Part shown: positions 58,453 through 64,000 of the stretch, in pieces | Layout: each line of letters starts with the position of its first letter | How positions within the stretch are numbered: the stretch's first letter is position 1 | Source of the DNA: an uncultured Stenotrophomonas sp. | Lineage (GTDB): Bacteria > Pseudomonadota > Gammaproteobacteria > Xanthomonadales > Xanthomonadaceae | Assembly (NCBI RefSeq): GCF_913778665.1 | Contig: NZ_CAJYVQ010000009.1 | Location: 248,001 to 312,000 of the forward strand | Length of the DNA stretch: 64,000 bases | Direction of reading: 5' to 3' | The notes under the pieces: model-generated | Told to the model about the DNA's origin: nothing | The model's database searches: none | The model's input: only the letters and a program-made list of their open reading frames with translations | Made by a program: the position numbers and the translations under genes

Positions 58453-59574
58453 ATGGCCAACGATCTGCTCAGCATTCCCTGTGTCCTCATGCGCGGCGGT
58501 ACCTCCAAAGGCCCCTTCTTCCTGGCATCCGACCTGCCGGCGGACATCGCCCAGCGCGATCGGCTGCTGCTGGAAGTGATGGGCTCGGGCCACCCGCTGC
58601 AGATCGACGGTATTGGCGGCGGCAACGCCCTGACCAGCAAGGTGGCGATCATCGACCGGTCCAGTCGCGACGACGCCGACGTGGACTACCTGTTCGCCCA
58701 GGTGCGGGTAGAGCAGCAGGTGGTGGACACCTCGCCCAACTGCGGCAACATGCTGGCCGCAGTCGCCCCGTATGCCATCGAACGCGGCCTGGTACAGGCG
58801 CAGGACCCGCAGACGCGGGTGCGCATCTTCAACGTCAACACCGGCAAGCTGATCGTGGCGACGGTGGAAACGCCGGGCGGCGAGGTGGTCTACCGCGGCG
58901 ATACGCGGATTGCCGGCGCGCCGGGCTCGGCCTCGCCGGTGCGGCTGTCGTTCCTGGACGCGGCCGGTGCCCGCACCGGCAAGCTGCTGCCCAGTGGCCA
59001 CGCGCAGGACACCATCGATGGCGTGGCGGTGAGCCTGATCGACTGCGCCATGCCGATGATGCTGGTGCGCGCCGAGGACCTGGGGGTGCGCGGCGATGCG
59101 TCGCCGGCCGAACTGAATGCGGATGGGGTCCTGCTCGCACGGCTGGAGGCAATGCGCATTGAAGCTGGTGCGCGGATGGGGATCGCCGATGCCGGCAACA
59201 AGGTGATTCCCAAGCCAGTGCTGCTTTCTGCGCCGCAGCACGGCGGCCATCTGCAGGTGCGCTATTTCATGCCGCAGCAGTGCCATACGGCGCTGGCCAT
59301 CACCGGTGCGGTTGGCCTGGCCACCGCCGCAGTCACTCCAGGCACGCTGGCCAACACTTTCGTCGGATGCCTGGGCCTGCCCGGGAGCATTACTCTCGAA
59401 CATCCGAGCGGGGCGCTGGACGTGAGCCTGAGCCGCAGCTCGGACGATGCGCCGGTGGTTGCCAGCGTGGTCCGTACCGCCCGCCGCCTGTTCGAAGGCC
59501 GCGTGTTCGCGACCTCGCCCGCAACCCCCGAGATCTGTTCCACCCAAGCCCGCCAATGGACTTCAGCGGCATGA
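58453..59574 (+). CDS. PrpF-family isomerase (4-oxalomesaconate tautomerase-like)
   Basis: A 373-residue cytosolic enzyme. The start PCVLMRGGTSKGPFF and GSGHPLQIDGIGGGNALTSKVAI, plus DTSPNCGNMLAAV, are typical of the PrpF/GalD diaminopimelate-epimerase fold; the Cys in PNCGN is a likely general acid/base. Known members isomerise 2-methylaconitate, trans-aconitate or 4-oxalomesaconate without cofactor. It is the first gene of a plus-strand unit with an ABC importer and a porin. The substrate is not determined by sequence. Confidence 0.85.
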   Translation: MANDLLSIPCVLMRGGTSKGPFFLASDLPADIAQRDRLLLEVMGSGHPLQIDGIGGGNALTSKVAIIDRSSRDDADVDYLFAQVRVEQQVVDTSPNCGNMLAAVAPYAIERGLVQAQDPQTRVRIFNVNTGKLIVATVETPGGEVVYRGDTRIAGAPGSASPVRLSFLDAAGARTGKLLPSGHAQDTIDGVAVSLIDCAMPMMLVRAEDLGVRGDASPAELNADGVLLARLEAMRIEAGARMGIADAGNKVIPKPVLLSAPQHGGHLQVRYFMPQQCHTALAITGAVGLATAAVTPGTLANTFVGCLGLPGSITLEHPSGALDVSLSRSSDDAPVVASVVRTARRLFEGRVFATSPATPEICSTQARQWTSAA

Positions 59575-59650
59575 CCTGAAACCGGTCGGGCCCGCGCAGC
59601 CGCGCGCGGTCGGCCACCACAACGTAGATGCTTCACTCCTGGGAGGGATG

Positions 59651-60712
59651 ATGTACAAGCAGATGTTCATGGCCGCACTGTGCGCGGCAGGCCTGGCCAT
59701 GGCCGGGTGCAGTAACAAGGGGGCCCAAGCACAGGGCACCGCCGGCGGCAGTGCCGACACCGCGCCGGTGCGGATCAGCGTGGGGTCCTACAACCTCAAC
59801 AATCTGCCGTTCTTCATTGCCGATGCCAAGGGCTATTTCAAGGAGGTCGGTCTTGACGTGAAGACCGAGAACTTCGCCCAGGGCGGTTCCAAGGTGCTGC
59901 AGGCGCTGGTGGCCAATTCCACCGATGTGGCAGTGGGCTTCTATGACCACACCATCCAGATGCAGGCCAAGCACAAGGACGTGGTGGGTTTCGTGTTGCT
60001 GTCGCGCAACTCCGGCCTGGTGATGGCCGGGCGCGATGACGCGACGTTCGACCCGGCACGCCCGGCCACCATCAAGGGACAGAAGGTCGGCATCACGGCG
60101 CCGGGCTCGTCGTCGGATTTCTTCGTGCGCCATTTCCTGGCCCAGCATGACATTCCGGTGGACAGCATTTCGCTGATCGGCGTCGGCTCGGGCGCGGCGG
60201 CTGTCGCGGCGCTGGAACAGGGCAAGATCGACCTGCTGGTCAACTACGACCCGGCCGCCACCCTGATCACCGAGCGCAAGGTTGGGAAGATCATCATCGA
60301 TGCACGTAGTGACGAGGGCGCACGTCAGGTCTACGGTGGCCTGTATCCGACCTCGGTGATGTATGCCAACCGCAGCTTCCTGGAGCAGCGTCCGGAAGCG
60401 GCCGAGAAGATCGCCCGTGCCGAGCAGATGGCCCTGAAGTTCATCGCCGACAACAGTGCCGAGGACATCGTCGCCGCGTTGCCGGACAGCTATGTCTCCG
60501 GCGACCGCGCCACCTATGCGCGTGCCGTGGAAAACGCACGCGCGATCTTCACCACCGACGGCCACTTCACCGCGGCCGATCTGGAGACGCCGCTGAAGGT
60601 GTTGCGCGAGTTCAACAAGGATGTCGCCAACGCTGACATCGACCTGTCCAGGACCTACACCAATGCCTTCGTCGAGCGTGCCCACGCTGCGACGCCGGCT
60701 GCCCAACGTTAA
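59651..60712 (+). CDS. ABC transporter substrate-binding lipoprotein, NMT1/SsuA type
   Basis: A 353-residue lipoprotein with lipobox LAMAGC (Cys about residue 20). The mature part begins VRISVGSYNLNNLPFFIADAKGYFKEVGLDV, the pattern of SsuA/TauA/NMT1-type binding proteins, with GGSKVLQALVANSTDVAVGF. GGAGG at 59642-59646 selects the ATG at 59651 over the one at 59648. Ligands of the family are sulfonates, nitrate, pyrimidines or aromatic acids. It is followed 14 bp later by its ATPase. Confidence 0.9.
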   Translation: MYKQMFMAALCAAGLAMAGCSNKGAQAQGTAGGSADTAPVRISVGSYNLNNLPFFIADAKGYFKEVGLDVKTENFAQGGSKVLQALVANSTDVAVGFYDHTIQMQAKHKDVVGFVLLSRNSGLVMAGRDDATFDPARPATIKGQKVGITAPGSSSDFFVRHFLAQHDIPVDSISLIGVGSGAAAVAALEQGKIDLLVNYDPAATLITERKVGKIIIDARSDEGARQVYGGLYPTSVMYANRSFLEQRPEAAEKIARAEQMALKFIADNSAEDIVAALPDSYVSGDRATYARAVENARAIFTTDGHFTAADLETPLKVLREFNKDVANADIDLSRTYTNAFVERAHAATPAAQR

Positions 60713-60726
60713 GCGGAGGTAACCCC

Positions 60727-61560
60727 ATGGCCCTCAACGCCACCGTGCGCCAACTCAACGGCGCGCCGCAGCTGGAGCCTGCACAGACCATGGTTGCCAT
60801 CAACAAGGTGACCATGTCCTTCGGCGAATTCACCGCCGTGCGCGATGTCGACATCCAGGTGGGCGACGGCGAATTCCTCGCGATCGTCGGCCCCACCGGC
60901 TGCGGCAAAAGCACCATTCTCAATTCCGTGGCAGGGCTGCTCAAGCCCTCGTCCGGTGACGTGGCCATCGATGGCCGCACGGTCAACGGCGTGCAGGAGT
61001 CGGTTGGCTACCTGTTCCAGCAGGATGCGCTGCTGCCGTGGAAGACCGCCTACCAGAACGTCGAGCTGGGGCTGCGTTTCCGTGGCGTGCCCGAGGCCGA
61101 GCGCAAGGCCAAGGCCAACGCGTGGCTGGCCAAGGTCGGCCTTGCCGGCTTCGAGCACCGCTATCCGCACCAGCTGTCCGGTGGCCAGCGCAAGCGCGTA
61201 CAGATGGCGCAGGCGCTGATCGTCGAGCCGAAGGTGATCCTGATGGACGAGCCGTTCTCGGCGTTGGACATCCATACCCGCCACCTGATGCAGAACGAGC
61301 TGCTGCGCCTGTGGCAGGAGGATCGCCGCTCGGTGATCCTGATTACCCACGACCTGGAGGAAGCCATCGCCCTGGGTGACCGCGTGGTGGTGCTGTCTTC
61401 CGGCCCGGCCAGCCGGGTCGTGCGCAGCTTCGATGTGGACCTGGAACGCCCCCGCAACGTAGCCGAGATCAAGCTCGACGAACGTTTCACCGACCTGTAC
61501 CGCGACATCTGGGCCTGCCTGCGCGGCGAAGTGGAGAAGAGCTATGCACGCCAAGACTGA
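60727..61560 (+). CDS. ABC transporter ATP-binding protein
   Basis: A 277-residue ATPase of the nitrate/taurine-type (SsuB/TauB) class. Walker A is GPTGCGKST (about residues 57-65), the signature LSGGQRKRVQMAQAL, Walker B VILMDEPFSALD and the switch His in ITHDLEEA. It follows the binding protein and overlaps the permease gene by 17 bp, so translation is coupled. Confidence 0.95.
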   Translation: MALNATVRQLNGAPQLEPAQTMVAINKVTMSFGEFTAVRDVDIQVGDGEFLAIVGPTGCGKSTILNSVAGLLKPSSGDVAIDGRTVNGVQESVGYLFQQDALLPWKTAYQNVELGLRFRGVPEAERKAKANAWLAKVGLAGFEHRYPHQLSGGQRKRVQMAQALIVEPKVILMDEPFSALDIHTRHLMQNELLRLWQEDRRSVILITHDLEEAIALGDRVVVLSSGPASRVVRSFDVDLERPRNVAEIKLDERFTDLYRDIWACLRGEVEKSYARQD

Positions 61561-62320
61561 CCGTTTCATCCAGATCGCACTGGTCATCGCCGTATTCGGC
61601 GGCTGGGAGGGCGGCATCGCGCTGGGCTGGATCGACCCGTTCTTCTTCCCTGCGCCCACCGCCATCGCCCAGCAGGCGTGGAACTGGTTGTCGGATACCT
61701 CGTTCTACCAGCACGTGTACATCACCCTGACCGAAACCGCGCTGGGCTACCTCATCGGTACGGGGTTGGGCGTTGCAGGCGGTGTGTGGCTCGGCCTGAG
61801 CCGGCGCTCGGCGCGCATCCTCGATCCTTTCATCAAGGGCTTCAATGCGATCCCGCGCGTAGTGTTGGCTCCGATCTTCGTGCTCTGGCTGGGCCTGGGT
61901 CTGTGGTCGAAGGTGGCGCTGGCGGTGACCCTGGTGTTCTTCACAACGTTCTTCAACGCCATGCAGGGCGTGCGCGAAGTGAACCCGGTGGTGCTGGCCA
62001 ATGCGCGCATCCTCGGTGCGGGCCGCAGTGACCTGCTGCGCCACGTGTACTTCCCCGCGGCCGCCAGCTGGATCCTGTCCTCGCTGCGTACCTCGGTGGG
62101 CTTTGCCGTGGTCGGCGCCATCATTGGCGAATACCTGGGTGCCTCGGCAGGCCTGGGCTACCTGATCGCGCAGGCCGAGGGCAATTTCAATGCCGTGGGC
62201 GTGTTTGCCGGCATCATCATCCTGGCCGCCTTCGTGCTGGTCATTGATGCCCTGCTCGACCTGGTCGAGAACAAGCTGATCACCTGGCGCCCCAACGCCC
62301 AGGCACAGGCCACCAGCTGA
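61544..62320 (+). CDS. ABC transporter permease
   Basis: A 258-residue inner-membrane permease with about six helices. The BPD-type EAA loop is recognisable in NARILGAGRSDLLRHVYFPAAASWI. It pairs with the ATPase and lipoprotein upstream. The C-terminal cytosolic tail is short. Together the three genes make a complete importer of the SsuABC/TauABC type. Confidence 0.93.
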   Translation: MHAKTDRFIQIALVIAVFGGWEGGIALGWIDPFFFPAPTAIAQQAWNWLSDTSFYQHVYITLTETALGYLIGTGLGVAGGVWLGLSRRSARILDPFIKGFNAIPRVVLAPIFVLWLGLGLWSKVALAVTLVFFTTFFNAMQGVREVNPVVLANARILGAGRSDLLRHVYFPAAASWILSSLRTSVGFAVVGAIIGEYLGASAGLGYLIAQAEGNFNAVGVFAGIIILAAFVLVIDALLDLVENKLITWRPNAQAQATS

Positions 62321-62346
62321 CCGCGCTGCGCTGAGCCCGCATGCCA

Positions 62347-62370
62347 CGCCGCCGGGCCGATCCGGCGGCG
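62347..62370 (+). promoter_or_regulatory. Hairpin between permease and porin genes
   Basis: cgccgccgg / ccggcggcg with a 6-base loop, 27 bp after the permease stop and without T-tract. It may give differential stability so that the abundant porin is expressed apart from the importer. Confidence 0.5.
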
Positions 62371-62454
62371 CGCGCTGCCTCCCCCGATCTTCCCCCGCAC
62401 CACCGCAACAGGCCAGCGCCAGGCCAGGGGGCCGGCTGGCCGGAGAGAGAATCC

Positions 62455-63879
62455 ATGAACACGCACACCGTGCTGCCCCGCGCAGCGCTGTCGGTCGCGC
62501 TCGGCCTGCTGTTGGCCAACGGCCATGCCGGGGCACAGTCCGCCCCGGCCCCGTTGAGCCAAGCCGAACTTTCGGCGCTGGTGCAGCAGCAGGCGCTGCA
62601 GATCCAGCAGCTTGAAGCCCGTCTGCGCGCCGTCGAGGGCGGGCAGGGAGCCGCCGCTGCCCCGCTTGCGGCAGCGGCGCCTGCGCTTGAGACCCGGGTG
62701 GCCGCGCTGGAGTCGAGCCAGTCCAAGTCGCCCAAGGTGTCCTGGACAAAGGGCGCGCCGGAATTCAGCAGCGCCGATGGCAAGGTGGCCTTCCGCCCGC
62801 GCGGCCGCCTGTTCGTCGATGGCTCCAGTACCGACGGCTCGTCGGTGGCCGACCGCAACATCTCCGGTACCGAGATCCGCTCGGTACGCCTTGGGGCCGA
62901 GGGCCGCTACGGCATCCTCGGCTGGGTGGTCGAGGGCGACTTCGCCGACAACGCGGTGGCCTGGAAATCGGTCTACGCGACTGTGGACCACCGCCTGTTC
63001 GGGCTGCCCGCCGACCTGACCGTGGGCAACCGGCTGAACGACCGTGGCATCGACGGCTCCAGCAGCACGTCCAACACCCCGTTCCAGGACCGCAATGTGG
63101 TCGGCACGCTGATGCTGCCGCAGCGCGGCCTGTTCGGCGTCGGCCTGACCGAGCGTGTGTATGGCAAGGGCTGGCATGCCAGCGTGTCGGTGGCGGGCAA
63201 CGACCTGAACAACGCTGGCACCGACAACGACAGCCAGACCTGGGCCACGCGCGTGCACTGGAATCCGGTGGCGAGCAAAGCGGCCACCGTGCACCTCGGC
63301 GCGTGGGCATTCCACGAGGAGATCGCCGCCGGCGCCAGCGGCGTGCTGCGCAGCTCGGCCATCGCCGGGCACTTCAACGATCTGGTGAAGATCGCCCCGG
63401 GCACGCTGGTGGGCGCCGAGCGCAGCACGGCCTATGGGCTGGAAGCGGCCGGGTTCTTCGGCCCGGCGTGGGCCACCGGCGAATGGGGCACGCGCAACCT
63501 GCGCGGGGTCGACGCCAGCGGCCGCTATGACCTGGACCACCAGGCCTGGGCGGTTTCCGCTGGCTGGTTCCTGGCGGGCGCGCTACCGGCGTACTCCGGC
63601 AAGGCGGGCACCTGGGGCAAGGTGAAGGTGTCCGATCCGGTGACCGACGGAGGCGCCGGTGCCTGGGAGCTGAAGGCGCGGTATGAGGACGTGGATTACG
63701 CCGAGCTGCCCAGCGGCGGAACCGGCCATGCCTGGACGGTGGGTATGAACTGGTACCTGAACGACTACAGTCGCGTCATGTTTGAAGCGATCCGCTGGCA
63801 GACCCGAAACCGCAGCGGCAGCGGGCAGGGCTGGGACGAAGGCACGACCTTCAATACCCGCCTGCAGGTGGCGTTCTAG
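62455..63879 (+). CDS. Outer-membrane porin of the OprP/OprO (phosphate-selective) type
   Basis: A 474-residue beta-barrel protein. A signal peptide (LSVALGLLLANGHAGAQ) is followed by a short coiled-coil (LVQQQALQIQQLEARLRAVEG, as alternating heptads) and a barrel beginning FRPRGRLFVDGSS and ending with the aromatic C-terminus TFNTRLQVAF. The coiled-coil prefix is typical of OprP/OprO-type trimers, which take up phosphate or other anions. GGAGAGAGA precedes the start ATG 62455. It closes the transport unit. Confidence 0.88.
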   Translation: MNTHTVLPRAALSVALGLLLANGHAGAQSAPAPLSQAELSALVQQQALQIQQLEARLRAVEGGQGAAAAPLAAAAPALETRVAALESSQSKSPKVSWTKGAPEFSSADGKVAFRPRGRLFVDGSSTDGSSVADRNISGTEIRSVRLGAEGRYGILGWVVEGDFADNAVAWKSVYATVDHRLFGLPADLTVGNRLNDRGIDGSSSTSNTPFQDRNVVGTLMLPQRGLFGVGLTERVYGKGWHASVSVAGNDLNNAGTDNDSQTWATRVHWNPVASKAATVHLGAWAFHEEIAAGASGVLRSSAIAGHFNDLVKIAPGTLVGAERSTAYGLEAAGFFGPAWATGEWGTRNLRGVDASGRYDLDHQAWAVSAGWFLAGALPAYSGKAGTWGKVKVSDPVTDGGAGAWELKARYEDVDYAELPSGGTGHAWTVGMNWYLNDYSRVMFEAIRWQTRNRSGSGQGWDEGTTFNTRLQVAF

Positions 63880-63903
63880 GTACATGGCTGGCGGTATGGA
63901 CCC

Positions 63904-63932
63904 TTCGGTATGTATAATTCGTGCATACCGAA
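63904..63932. promoter_or_regulatory. Inverted repeat over the -10 box of the antitoxin gene
   Basis: ttcggtatg (63904-63912) and cataccgaa (63924-63932) are exact inverted arms 11 bases apart. tataat (63913-63918) lies between them as -10 box. Such a site fits autorepression by an AbrB/VapB-type antitoxin. Confidence 0.8.
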
Positions 63933-63944
63933 GAGGGCCTACCC

Positions 63945-64000
63945 ATGGAAGCCACTGTTGCAGAACGCGGACAGATCACCCTGCCCAAGGCGGTGCGTGA
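63945..64000 (+). CDS. AbrB/SpoVT-type antitoxin, 5' part only
   Basis: The ATG at 63945 begins MEATVAERGQITLPKAVR, the N-terminal swapped-hairpin DNA-binding motif of AbrB/MazE/VapB antitoxins (G-Q-I-T-L-P-K). The gene runs past the window end, and the partner toxin, often a PIN-domain protein, would be beyond. It has its own promoter with an inverted repeat, 65 bp after the porin gene. Confidence 0.8.
   Translation, partial: MEATVAERGQITLPKAVR

Overview
The window is GC-rich chromosomal DNA that I read as a Stenotrophomonas of the maltophilia complex (Xanthomonadaceae). The evidence is a complete rpfB-rpfF / rpfG-rpfC diffusible-signal-factor (DSF) cluster, dispersed SMAG-type palindromes starting with GTAG, a carA-x-carB-greA operon and a FeoB/DUF6587 pair. 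No rRNA, tRNA, CRISPR array or transposase was seen.

Layout. 1-0.9 kb: 3' end of feoB and a small Cys-motif membrane protein. 1-2.8 kb: minus-strand SDR-merR-quinone reductase operon. 2.9-10.3 kb: dapB, then carA, a small exported protein, carB, greA and an uncharacterised protein, with a terminator-like hairpin in the carA leader. 10.4-13.3 kb: recJ converging on a DUF1176 protein. 13.5-26.5 kb: a polymorphic-toxin island with vgrG, a VgrG-associated TPR protein, a 42-residue membrane protein, a PAAR-Rhs effector with an AHH nuclease tip, and a run of lower-GC immunity-type genes (TrpF-like, LRR, SUKH-4, an unknown, a frameshifted SMI1/KNR4 gene, a beta-helix-like protein). A decayed piece of the neighbouring VIT-domain gene lies inside this run. 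No T6SS structural genes are in the window.

26.6-33.6 kb: VIT/VWA protein, PAP2 phosphatase, acyltransferase 3, LytTR regulator and M48 peptidase. 33.8-41.2 kb: prfB with its programmed +1 frameshift and lysS, separated by a repeat-rich block carrying an HTH regulator, an aldehyde dehydrogenase and an acetolactate-synthase-type enzyme. 41.5-48 kb: rpfG-rpfC converging on rpfF and rpfB. RpfC has a duplicated membrane input region that looks like a fused RpfH. 48.2-53.8 kb: glycine-betaine synthesis and uptake (betI-betB-betA and divergent betT) around a perfect 28-bp palindrome.

54.5-63.9 kb: acnA, a LysR regulator, and a divergent unit of a PrpF-family isomerase, an ABC importer (lipoprotein, ATPase, permease) and a phosphate-type porin. 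I propose this as a candidate uptake and isomerisation module for an aconitate-like acid. The window ends in the first codons of an AbrB/SpoVT-type antitoxin gene behind an inverted repeat that covers its -10 box.
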